From Myxococcales bacterium (GTDB lineage: Bacteria; Myxococcota; Myxococcia; Myxococcales; JAKAPL01), in NCBI GenBank assembly GCA_021807105.1, contig JAKAPL010000044.1:1-32040 (forward strand): a DNA stretch of 32,040 nt, given 5' to 3'. Positions 8,066 to 15,399 of the stretch are shown here, piece after piece. The position numbers and the translations under genes were made by a program. Each line of letters begins with the position of its first letter. Position 1 is the first letter of the stretch. Under the pieces are notes generated by a model. It searched no databases. It had not been told where the DNA came from and worked only from the letters and a program-made list of their open reading frames with translations.

Positions 8066-9457
8066 ATGAGATTTTCGAGGATCGGATGGACGGGGCTCGT
8101 GGCGGCGGGGCTTTGGGCCTGCGGGCCCAAGTCGGGCAGCGGTAAGGATGGCGGGAACACGAGCAGCGGCGGCGGCCCGGCGAGTTGCACCCTGCCGGCC
8201 ACGATCACGAGCGACATGGAGCTGACGACGGCCTGCCCCGTCTGGCACGTCGGTTCCAGCGGAACGACCGTCGCCGGCAACGGGAATCCGATGCTCAAGA
8301 TCGACCCGGGCGTCACCGTCGCGGTCGACAAGGGCGGATTCCTCTCGGCCGGCACGAGCGCGCCGGGCGGCATCCAGGCCGTCGGCGTCCCCGGGAAGCT
8401 CATCACCTTCACCTCCAGCGCCGCGATCCCGGCGCCCGGCGACTGGGCGGGCGTCGCTCTCGGAGACCAGACGCTCGCGACCTCGACGATCGCATTCGCC
8501 AAGTTCGACTTCGCGAGCGGCCTCGCGGGGAGCGGCGGCCAAACCAGCAACGAGGATGGTTACAGCTACGACGAGCCCGCGGGGGCGCTCATCGTTTACG
8601 GGGGCACGGGAAGCGTCTCGCTCGTCCTGCATGACCTCGAATTCGCGAACAACGCGGGTAACGGCCTCGTCTACGACAACTTCAAGGCGGGCTTCGCCAC
8701 CGGCTCGGGAAATCTCAAGGTAGACGATGTCGGGACGGGCTACGAGCCGTTCGTGATCGCCGCGAACCAGGCCTCGACGCTGCCCGTGACGATCTCCGGC
8801 CCGGCCGGCACGGCGGTCGACCTGATCAACGGGCAGGGGGGATCGACGGGGAGCGGCGGTGGCACGGCGGGCGTGGCGCTCACCCAGACGTGGCCCTCGA
8901 TTCCGCTGCCCTACCTCGCCGACGGAAGCGTCGTGGGCGCGGGCAACGGGATCCAGATCGAGGGCGCGGGCCAGAGCACCGCCACCTTGACCATCGCCGC
9001 CCCGAACACGATCGAGTTCAAGTCGGGAGGCTCGCTCGATCTGGATCCCAACGGTTCGGGCCAGGCGGTCCTCCTCGCGATCGGCACGCCGACGGCCCCG
9101 ATCGTCTTCACGAGCGCCAGCGCGAACCCGGTGACGGGAGCGTGGAGCGGCTTCACGCTCAATACCCCGTCCAGCGGAGGCAACCAACTCGGATCCACCC
9201 AGCTCATTGGCGTGACGATCGACTGGGCGGGCGACGGGTCCATCAGCTACGCAGCCGACAAGGGTGTCATCGGGATCGCGAGCGGGGCTGCCTCCGACGG
9301 GCCGGTGATCAAGGGATGCACCATCGAGAACTATCCCCAGGGCACCTACGGCATCGTCTATGACCCCAATTTCGTCACCCCGCCCGCCGGCGGATACGAC
9401 ACGCCCGCCAACACGTTCCTTCCCTTGGGGTCGCTGACGGTCGGGACCGGTTCCTAG
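8066..9457 (+). CDS. secreted lipoprotein, probable right-handed beta-helix
   Basis: The 463-residue product starts with a signal peptide ending GLWAC (Cys19, with an unusual Trp before the Ala) and a Gly/Ser/Lys tether. The body is Gly-, Ser-, Thr- and Asp-rich with short strands. A motif pair, PGKLITFTSSAAIPAPGDWAGV and TAPIVFTSASANPVTGAWSG, occurs twice (about 108-130 and 345-365); this phrase is typical of parallel beta-helix surface proteins of Myxococcota. No catalytic residues can be assigned. It has a GGGAG ribosome site, its own promoter and a strong hairpin 20 bp after the stop, so it is probably a single-gene unit. Function is unknown; cell-surface or outer-membrane location is inferred. 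Confidence 0.82.
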   Translation: MRFSRIGWTGLVAAGLWACGPKSGSGKDGGNTSSGGGPASCTLPATITSDMELTTACPVWHVGSSGTTVAGNGNPMLKIDPGVTVAVDKGGFLSAGTSAPGGIQAVGVPGKLITFTSSAAIPAPGDWAGVALGDQTLATSTIAFAKFDFASGLAGSGGQTSNEDGYSYDEPAGALIVYGGTGSVSLVLHDLEFANNAGNGLVYDNFKAGFATGSGNLKVDDVGTGYEPFVIAANQASTLPVTISGPAGTAVDLINGQGGSTGSGGGTAGVALTQTWPSIPLPYLADGSVVGAGNGIQIEGAGQSTATLTIAAPNTIEFKSGGSLDLDPNGSGQAVLLAIGTPTAPIVFTSASANPVTGAWSGFTLNTPSSGGNQLGSTQLIGVTIDWAGDGSISYAADKGVIGIASGAASDGPVIKGCTIENYPQGTYGIVYDPNFVTPPAGGYDTPANTFLPLGSLTVGTGS

Positions 9458-9476
9458 CCGGCTCGGGGCCTCCACT

Positions 9477-9511
9477 CCGGCCCTCTCCCCTTTACCCGGG
9501 AAGAGGGCCGG
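9477..9511. terminator. bidirectional hairpin between convergent genes
   Basis: Perfect 10-bp arms CCGGCCCTCT (9477-9486) and AGAGGGCCGG (9502-9511) enclose 15 bp between the lipoprotein stop (9457) and the aldehyde dehydrogenase stop (9562). It resembles the REP-like CCGGCCCTCTCCCC/GGGGAGAGGG palindromes of many GC-rich proteobacteria and suits a terminator working from both sides. Confidence 0.7.
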
Positions 9512-9561
9512 GGGAGACGGCCTCGGTCGTCGCGCGCGTTTCGCGTCAGCCTCCGGTTCGG

Positions 9562-10926
9562 CTACCGCATCCAGACCGTCTTCACGTTCACGAAGGCGCG
9601 GAAGCCCTCGAGCCCCAGCTCGCGTCCGAAGCCGGACCGCTTCACTCCGCCGAAGGGCAGGCGCGGGTCACTCTTCACGAGGCCGTTGATGAAGACGGCG
9701 CCCGCCTGCACGCGGGGGGCGAGTCGAACCGCGACGTCCGGGTCGGCCGTCCAGAGGCTCGCGCCGAGGCCGAACGCCGAGTCGTTCGCCGCGGCAATTG
9801 CCTCCTCGGTCGAGCCGACCTTCACGACCGCGGCCACGGGGCCGAAGGTCTCCTCGCGGAAGGCCGGGCTCGCGCGCGGCACGTTCGTCAGGAGAGTCGG
9901 CGGGTAGAAGGCGCCCGGGCCATCGGGCAGATGGCCGCCGGCCAGGAGCCTCGCTCCCGCCGCGACGCTCGCCTCGACTTGCGCGTGAAGCGCGTCCCGC
10001 AGGTCGGCCCGCGCCTGGGGGCCCAGCGTGGTCGAGGCGTCGAGCGGGTCGCCCATCCGAGCCTTCGAGAGCTCCTCCCCGAGGAGGCCGACGAACCGAT
10101 CGTGGACCGCGGCGGTCGCGATGAAGCGCTTCGCGCAGATGCAGCTCTGGCCGCCGTTTAAGAGCCGCGCCCGCGCCCCCACCCTCGCGGCCTCCGCCAC
10201 GTCGGCGTCGTCGAGGACGACGAACGGGTCCGAGCCGCCGAGCTCCAGGACGGCGGGCTTGATGGCCCTGCCTGCCGCGGCCCCGACCGCCTGCCCAGCG
10301 GCGTCGCTCCCGGTGAGCGTGACGGCCGCGATCCGCGCGTCGGCGATCACGCCGGCGACCGCGCCGGAGGGTGAGAGAAGCGCGCGGAAGAGGTCCGGGG
10401 GAAAGCCCGCGTCGCGCAGCAGCTCCTCGATGGCGAGCGCACACTGCGGGACGTTCGAGGCATGCTTGAGGACGCCCCCGTTCCCGGCCATCAGGTGCGG
10501 GGCGATGAAGCGGAAGACCTGCCAGAAGGGGAAGTTCCAGGGCATCACCACCAGGACGACGCCGAGGGGATCGAAGCGAACGAAGCTGCGGCTGCCGTCC
10601 GTCGGCACCTCGCGGGCGGCGAGGTAGCCCTCCGCATGTTCGGCGGCGTGGTCACACAGAAAGGCGCATTTCTCCACCTCGGCCGTGCCCTCCACGATCG
10701 GCTTGCCCATCTCCAGGGCCGCGAGCCGCGCCAGGAGCGGCGTCCGCTCCCGTAGCAGCGAGGCGACTCTGCGCATCGGCTCCGCCCGCCGCGGGAAGGA
10801 GAGCCCGGCCCAGGCGCGCTGCGCGCGCACCGCCCCGTCGAGGATCGCGGAGACCTCGTCCGGCGCCATCACGGGGAAGCGCGCGAGGGTCTCCCCGGTG
10901 GTGGGGTTGACCGATTCGATCACCAT
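9562..10926 (-). CDS. NAD(P)-dependent aldehyde dehydrogenase, Sad/YneI succinate-semialdehyde type
   Basis: This 454-residue enzyme should oxidise an aldehyde, probably succinate semialdehyde, to the acid. It aligns along its length with E. coli Sad (YneI): MPWNFPFWQV with the oxyanion Asn131, AGNGGVLKHASNVPQCA, the general base Glu228 in VLELGGSDPFVVL, the nucleophile Cys262 in NGGQSCICAKRFI, and the C-terminal FINGLVKSDPRLPFGGVKRS. The ATG at 10926 is 6 bp from a small inverted-repeat element. The UshA-like selenoprotein gene lies upstream on the same strand, so the two may share a transcript. Substrate is inferred from similarity only; broader semialdehyde use is possible. Confidence 0.92.
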   Translation of the reverse strand: MVIESVNPTTGETLARFPVMAPDEVSAILDGAVRAQRAWAGLSFPRRAEPMRRVASLLRERTPLLARLAALEMGKPIVEGTAEVEKCAFLCDHAAEHAEGYLAAREVPTDGSRSFVRFDPLGVVLVVMPWNFPFWQVFRFIAPHLMAGNGGVLKHASNVPQCALAIEELLRDAGFPPDLFRALLSPSGAVAGVIADARIAAVTLTGSDAAGQAVGAAAGRAIKPAVLELGGSDPFVVLDDADVAEAARVGARARLLNGGQSCICAKRFIATAAVHDRFVGLLGEELSKARMGDPLDASTTLGPQARADLRDALHAQVEASVAAGARLLAGGHLPDGPGAFYPPTLLTNVPRASPAFREETFGPVAAVVKVGSTEEAIAAANDSAFGLGASLWTADPDVAVRLAPRVQAGAVFINGLVKSDPRLPFGGVKRSGFGRELGLEGFRAFVNVKTVWMR

Positions 10927-10932
10927 GGAGCC

Positions 10933-11121
10933 CTAGGAGGCTGGTGTGAAATGGGTGCCGTCGCGAGAGCCCCGAGACCTAAGGCGAGACGGGCGCCCGA
11001 GGAGTGCAGAGCGTCCAACGTACTCTTTGCAGTCCGTTTTGCAGCGAAGCGACGAGGCCGCCCGTCGCGAGCGAAGGGATCGGCTTTCGCAGCAGGCAGC
11101 CATTTAACCCCAGCCTCCTAG
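10933..11121. mobile_element. MITE-like element, family 2 (CTAG ends), copy A
   Basis: This is a 189-bp non-coding element with 22-bp inverted ends matching at 20 positions: CTAGGAGGCTGGTGTGAAAT (then GG) at 10933-10954 and its near-complement at 11100-11121. Imperfect pairing continues inward for about 20 bp more. The right-end CTAG contains the TAG stop codon of the UshA-like gene (11118-11120), and the left end is 6 bp from the aldehyde dehydrogenase ATG. Its interior differs from copies B and C. It has no open frame for a transposase, so mobility would need one supplied in trans. Confidence 0.8.
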
Positions 11122-12377
11122 TGGGCTGGCGCGGGACGGGGCGGCGGGACCGGCCTCACGGCCGGTATCCCCGCCGAGGTCATCCGCGCCGCCGCGACGG
11201 GCATCGCGGGGACCGGGAAGGGACGCTCGGGCACGTCGGGCCACTTCGCGCGATACGCGTCCATCTGCTTTTCGAGCGCCGGGTCGTCCGCGACGGAGGT
11301 GTCGAGGAGGACGGACGTGGCCCGGAATGTTCGCGACGCCTTCGTCCCGGCCGCCTCCTGCGCCAGCTCGGCCCGGCGCTTCGTCAGGGCGGCGACCTGT
11401 CCCTGGAAGTTCGCCGCGGCGGGGCCGGAGGCGGTCTTCATCCGCTTCGTGATCTCCTGGATCTGGACATCGATTCGGGCGAGATCGCCGCGGGCCCGGT
11501 CCAGGCTCCCCACGTCGCTGAAGACGCCGGGGCCGTCGTCGGTGAGGACGTCGATCCGATTGAGCATCCGCCCGCGCTGGCCGGCATAGACGACGGGGAC
11601 GCCGTTGACGATCTGGGGCGCTCCTCCCCAGCCATCATGGGCGGCGAAGGCCAGGTCGAAGCCCGGCACGGCCTTGAGCAACGTCTCCAGGTCGGGGCGG
11701 GCGAGGTTCGCGAGCAGGAGCTTCACCTGACAGCCCTCCCCCGCGAGGGAGGCGAGCACTCTCTTCGCGGCGGCGGCCGCGTCCAGCCTCTGGGTGCCCG
11801 GACCGTAGCCGGCCGCGGGCGAGAGGGGGACGGCGCAGACCTTCTCCTTGCCTGCCTGGAAGACGAGCCGATCCTGGAAGAGGAGCTTGCCCGACATGTC
11901 GGTGAGGTTCGCGGAGAGGAGGGGCACGCCCGCGGCCCGGGCCGCGCTCTCGAGGAAGGCGAGCCCATCCGCGAAGTCGCGGTCGCTCGCCACGAGCCCC
12001 AGGTACTTCATCGCCGCCATGGCCGAGAGGATGAGCTTCGCCCGGGCCTCCTGCCGAGCGCGGTCGGCGTCGGGGACCGAGAGGTTATTGAAGAGCGCGC
12101 TGCCGACGTCGATCAGCGGCGCGCCGGGCGCCGTCTTGCGGGCGTTGATGACCGCCGTCTCTCGCCTGGCCAGACCGCCAGTCGGGTGGAGGTGTCACCC
12201 ACAAGGGGCATACTCGCCCCAGCCGTCTCCCGTGAAGAGAAGCGTCGCGCGGGTTGGCCCCGAGGGCGTGACCACCGGGGCGTCCGGTGGGTGCGCCGGC
12301 TTCGCGCAGGCTGCGAGCGCGCCGGCCGCGACCAGCGCCGCGGCCGAGGTCCGTCTCCTCATCGTCATCGTCGTCAT
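11118..12377 (-). CDS. UshA-like metallophosphatase-fold lipoprotein, selenoprotein (in-frame TGA = Sec61)
   Basis: The frame opens with a lipoprotein signal (GALAAC, Cys24) and RATLLFTGDGWGEYAPCG, meets TGA at 12195-12197, and continues without a stop as HLHPTGGLARRETAV, IDVGSALFNN, LLSANLTD, VNGVPVVYAGQRGRMLNRIDV to residue 419. Relatives in the 5'-nucleotidase/UshA-like family read EPCGC followed by PLGGLARRA, so TGA sits at a Cys position and creates a Cys-Gly-Sec pair. A SECIS-like hairpin follows directly. Expected metal ligands look eroded (GDGWG for a DxH site, DVGS for GD, AAHDG for GHxH), so a redox or binding role may replace hydrolysis. The tail is Pro-rich. The TAG stop comes from the flanking repeat element. 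ATGs at 12368 and 12362 are alternative starts. Confidence 0.88.
12166..12197 (-). promoter_or_regulatory. bacterial SECIS element with its UGA
   Basis: On the minus strand the UGA (12197-12195) is followed after 13 nt by a 5-bp stem CUGGC/GCCAG (12181-12166) with loop GGUCUG. Counting U of UGA as 1, the loop GGUCU occupies 22-26. In E. coli fdhF, as I recall it, GGUCU is also at 22-26, and both genes carry GGU CUG as the seventh and eighth codons after UGA. This loop is the SelB-recognition feature. Lower-stem pairing here is weak and the bulged U of fdhF is not obvious. Confidence 0.82.
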
Positions 12378-12385
12378 GAAAACCT

Positions 12386-12414
12386 ACCCTAGCCGCGCGC
12401 GCGGCGCCGTTCAA
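12386..12414 (-). promoter_or_regulatory. promoter of the selenoprotein gene
   Basis: On the minus strand: TTGAAC (12414-12409), 17-bp spacer, TAGGGT (12391-12386). The -10 ends 8 bp before the ATG at 12377, so the transcript would be leaderless or begin at one of the two further in-frame ATGs. Confidence 0.55.
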
Positions 12415-12492
12415 GGGTCCTCGGGGAGCCGTCCCTCGACACTCCCGCGCCGGCGGTGGGCCCGCGCCGGGGTAACGCGGTAGCATCGGCCC

Positions 12493-13971
12493 ATGGTGCG
12501 CCTGCGCCGCGTACTCCTCCCCGACGCCGCGTCGCTCTGCGTGACCGCGCTCGCCGCCGCGATCGCGCTCTCGCCCCCCAAGTCGTTTGACCTCTTCTTC
12601 CACCTCGCCTCCGGCCGCGATCTCCTCGCGCACGGCTTCCCTGCCCGCGACCCCTTCAGCTTCACCGCGTCCGGGCCGCAATTCCCTCACGAGTGGCCGT
12701 TCGGGATCGTCGCGGAGCTGTCGGCGCGAGCCTTCGGCGCCGCCGGACCGGAGCTGCTCGTCGCGCTCCTCTTCGCCGCGACCGCCCTGCTCCTCTGGCA
12801 CCTGCTCGGACCGCGGCCGTCCCGGGGGATGCTCGCGACGGTCCTCTTCGTGCTGGTCCTCGAGGCGCTGTCGCCGACCTTCGCGCAGGAGCGCCCCTGG
12901 CACTTCGGGCAGCTCCTCTTCGTCGCGCTCCTCCTCCTGCTTCGGGCGTACCGCGCGGGCTCCGCGCGCGCGGGCCTCCTCGTCCTCCCCCTGACCGCGC
13001 TCTGGGCGAACCTCCACGCGAGCTGGCCGCTCGCCCCGGCCCTCTTCGGCCTGACCGCGCTCGGCATGGCGTCCGACCCGGCGCCCCGCCGCGCGGCCGC
13101 CGGGGTCGGGCTCTCCGCCGCCGCGTTCCTCTGCGCCGGGGCCTCCATCCCTGGGCCCGCCCTCTACCTCTACCCGCTGCGCCACGCGCTGCTGCCGTCC
13201 ACGGCCGGGCTCGTGGAGTGGATGCCGCTCGCCCTCGATCTCCCCTTCGCGCGCGCCTACTTCATGCTCCTGCTCCTCGCGGTCTTCTTCACCGGGCGGA
13301 CGAGGAAGGCTCCGCTCGCGCTCGTCCTGCCGGCCGCCGCGCTGGCCGCCGGGGCGGTCCTCGTGATCCGGCTCGTGCCTTTCGCGGCGCTCGCCTTGGC
13401 CGCGGCGATCGCGGAGATGGCGGAGGGGACGCGGGGGGTCGGCGGCGCCTGGGGGCGCGTATTCGCGGGCGTCGACCGCGGGCTCCGTCGCTGGAACGGC
13501 GCGGCCGGGGGCGGGGTCCTGCCGTTCGCGGCCGTGGGGATCGTCGCGATGCTCGCCGCCCATCGACCGGGGAGCCTCGAGGCGAGGCTCCCGCGGGAGG
13601 ACTACCCGGTCGCCGCGCTCCATGCCCTCGAAGGCGCTCCGCCCGGCAGGGTGCTCGCGCGCCTGCGCTGGGGTGGGGCGGTCGCCTATTTTGCTCCCGG
13701 ACACCCGGTCTTCATCGACGGCCGCAACGACCTCTTCCCGGCGGCGATCCACGAGGCGTACGTGAAGATGAAGCTCCTCGAGCCGGGGTGGCGGGAGGCG
13801 TTCGCCGCCGCGCGGCCGGACTACGTGCTCTGGGGCCCGGTGCACCACGGCACGCCGCTCCTCGCGGCGCTCGGGTGGATGGGCTGGCGGGAGGTGGCCG
13901 GGGACGCGACGGGCTCGCTCTGGATCCCGCCGCCCGCGCGCGCCCCCGGGGCCCGAGGCGACGCCCGGTAG
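12493..13971 (+). CDS. polytopic membrane protein with WGG...FIDGR C-terminal domain
   Basis: The 492-residue product has about ten hydrophobic segments between residues 10 and 365, with FDLFFHLASGRDLLAHGFPA and RDPFSFTASG in the first extracytoplasmic loop, then a soluble C-terminal region with LARLRWGGAVAYFAPGHPVF, IDGRNDLF and YVLWGPVHHG. The same order of features (Asp-rich first loop, many membrane helices, a WGG...PVFIDGR end) occurs in uncharacterised GT-C-like membrane proteins of Myxococcota and Acidobacteria, so transfer of a lipid-linked sugar is a reasonable but unproven guess. A TAGCAT at 12481 lies 6 bp before the ATG. The next gene starts 3 bp after the stop. Confidence 0.75.
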   Translation: MVRLRRVLLPDAASLCVTALAAAIALSPPKSFDLFFHLASGRDLLAHGFPARDPFSFTASGPQFPHEWPFGIVAELSARAFGAAGPELLVALLFAATALLLWHLLGPRPSRGMLATVLFVLVLEALSPTFAQERPWHFGQLLFVALLLLLRAYRAGSARAGLLVLPLTALWANLHASWPLAPALFGLTALGMASDPAPRRAAAGVGLSAAAFLCAGASIPGPALYLYPLRHALLPSTAGLVEWMPLALDLPFARAYFMLLLLAVFFTGRTRKAPLALVLPAAALAAGAVLVIRLVPFAALALAAAIAEMAEGTRGVGGAWGRVFAGVDRGLRRWNGAAGGGVLPFAAVGIVAMLAAHRPGSLEARLPREDYPVAALHALEGAPPGRVLARLRWGGAVAYFAPGHPVFIDGRNDLFPAAIHEAYVKMKLLEPGWREAFAAARPDYVLWGPVHHGTPLLAALGWMGWREVAGDATGSLWIPPPARAPGARGDAR

Positions 13972-13974
13972 CCC

Positions 13975-14766
13975 ATGCCCGCGCTCCCGATCCTCTTCGA
14001 CGCGGACATCCTGCCGGCCGGCCTCTCGCGCGGGGAGGCGATCGAGCTCGTTCACTTCGACGTCCGCGCCGCGCTGGTGAGGCCGGCGCTGCGCCCGAGG
14101 CCCCACGACGCGGCCGCGCTCGTGGCGCTCTGGGAGGAGTTCCTCGAGAGGGACGCGCCGCTGCTGGGCGGCCAGGGGATCGAGCCGTTCGTCGTGCTGG
14201 GGGTCCCGCCGGACGCGATGCCGGAGCGGGGCCTCGCGCTGGCCTTCCACCGGCTCGCCCCGCTCCTCGGGCGCCGCCGGGTGGTGGCCGTGGGGCCGGC
14301 GGGCCTCTGGGGCGCGGGCGGAGCCGAGGAGCACGCGCTCCGCAGGCATGTCGAGCTGTCGCGGGAGACGAACCGGCCCCTCGTCGTCCACCTCGGCAGG
14401 AGAGCACCGGCCGCGGGATTGGAGCGTTTGCTCTGCGTCCTCGGGGAGGAGGAGGCGGACCCGGCTCGCGTCCTCATCGTGGGGCCCGGCGCCCCGAGCT
14501 TCCGCGTCCTGCGTGAGCACGGGTTCCCGGTCGCGCTCCGGCCGGCGGCGGGGCGGCTCTCGGTCGGGCAGGTGGCGGACCTCGTGAATCTCAACGGGAG
14601 CGAGGGCATCCTGCTCGCGTCCGGCGCGGGAGGTGGTCACGGCGATCTGCTCGCGGTGCCCAAGGTCCTCGCGGCGATGAAGACCCTCGGGATGCCCCGC
14701 TCGGCGCTCCGGCGCGTCGCGGCGCGCAACGCCGCGGCCTTCTTCCGGATCGACCTCGGGGCCTAG
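13975..14766 (+). CDS. TatD-like / amidohydrolase-fold protein, probably degenerate
   Basis: The 263-residue product resembles TatD-related TIM-barrel metal-dependent hydrolases in its strands: RRVVAVGPAGLWG (family: AIGEiGLD), HVELSRETNRPLVVHLGRR (His-containing strand), RVLIVGPGAP, GILLASGAGGGHGDLLAVPK and the C-terminal VAARNAAAFFRIDL (family: NP..ff). The usual first-strand HxH is absent (DADILPAGLS) and several metal ligands are unclear, so it may not be an active nuclease. It starts 3 bp after the membrane-protein stop and is surely cotranscribed. Its TAG stop lies inside the CTAG end of repeat element copy B. Confidence 0.65.
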   Translation: MPALPILFDADILPAGLSRGEAIELVHFDVRAALVRPALRPRPHDAAALVALWEEFLERDAPLLGGQGIEPFVVLGVPPDAMPERGLALAFHRLAPLLGRRRVVAVGPAGLWGAGGAEEHALRRHVELSRETNRPLVVHLGRRAPAAGLERLLCVLGEEEADPARVLIVGPGAPSFRVLREHGFPVALRPAAGRLSVGQVADLVNLNGSEGILLASGAGGGHGDLLAVPKVLAAMKTLGMPRSALRRVAARNAAAFFRIDLGA

Positions 14767-14886
14767 GAGGCTGGTGTGAAACGTGCACGACGACCGCGAG
14801 GGTACCCTGGGAACGCCGGCGTCCCACCGGCTCTGGGCTTCGGGGATTGGCGTGAAGCGTCCCCCCGAAAAACACCAGCCTCCTAG
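14763..14886. mobile_element. MITE-like element, family 2 (CTAG ends), copy B
   Basis: A 124-bp element with perfect 15-bp inverted ends, CTAGGAGGCTGGTGT (14763-14777) and its complement (14872-14886), lies exactly between two convergent genes. The left CTAG holds the stop of the TatD-like gene (14764-14766) and the right CTAG holds the stop of moaC (14883-14885, minus strand). Its left half (GTGAAACGTGCACGACGACC, then a GGGTACC core and CGCCGGCGTCCC) is shared with copy C at 31659. It contains no gene. Confidence 0.85.
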
Positions 14887-15332
14887 CCTTCCGTCCGACT
14901 CCACGCTCCCGTGCGGCCGCCCGCCTTGCGAATCAGCGCGACCTCCGAGAGGATCATCCCCCGCTCGCGAGACTTGAGCATGTCGTAGGCGCAGAGCGCC
15001 GCGGTGCAGACCGCGGCCATGGCCTCCATCTCCACGCCCGTCCGGTCGAAGCTGCGCACGCGGGCGGTCACGAGGATCGCCGGGGACGGGCGGCGCGCGA
15101 GCTTCACCTCCACCTCGATCCCGGAGAGGGCGACCGGGTGGCAGAGGGGCACGAGGTCCGGCGTCCGCTTCGCGCCGAGGATGCCGGCCAGACGCGCCGC
15201 GGAGACCACGTCGCCCTTCTCGATCTCGCCGCGCTCGATCGCGTCGAGCGTCGCGGCGGTGCAGGAGAGCCGCCCGCGCGCGACCGCCACCCGGCGGGTG
15301 CGCAGCTTCCTCCCCACGTCGACGACCTTCAC
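14883..15332 (-). CDS. moaC: cyclic pyranopterin monophosphate synthase MoaC
   Basis: MoaC, with MoaA, converts GTP to cyclic pyranopterin monophosphate, the first stage of molybdenum cofactor synthesis. The 149-residue product starts at KVVDVGRKLRTRRVAVARG, and has the active-site motif DLVPLCHPVALSGIEV (59-74), TGVEMEAM (98-105), and catalytic Asp117 and Lys120 in AYDMLKS, matching Asp128/Lys131 of E. coli. I start at the GTG at 15332, preceded by GGGGGAGA; longer frames lack family similarity. It lies 67 bp downstream of trxB on the same strand and ends in the repeat element. No other mo genes are in the window. Confidence 0.94.
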   Translation of the reverse strand: MKVVDVGRKLRTRRVAVARGRLSCTAATLDAIERGEIEKGDVVSAARLAGILGAKRTPDLVPLCHPVALSGIEVEVKLARRPSPAILVTARVRSFDRTGVEMEAMAAVCTAALCAYDMLKSRERGMILSEVALIRKAGGRTGAWSRTEG

Positions 15333-15399
15333 GCTCTCCCCCCTACCGCCGAATCGCCACGCGCCGTTCCAGACGCGGTCATCGGCGGGCGATCCTGCA

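Noticed and set aside
11118..12377. UshA-like gene as a pseudogene broken by a nonsense mutation
   Set aside because: The rest of the frame is intact, the TGA sits at a known Cys position and a SECIS-like hairpin is correctly placed; decay alone would not produce that.
12085..14904. A 939-residue minus-strand frame across the membrane-protein and TatD-like genes
   Set aside because: Arg/Glu/Gly-rich shadow composition antisense to two credible genes; such frames are common at this GC.
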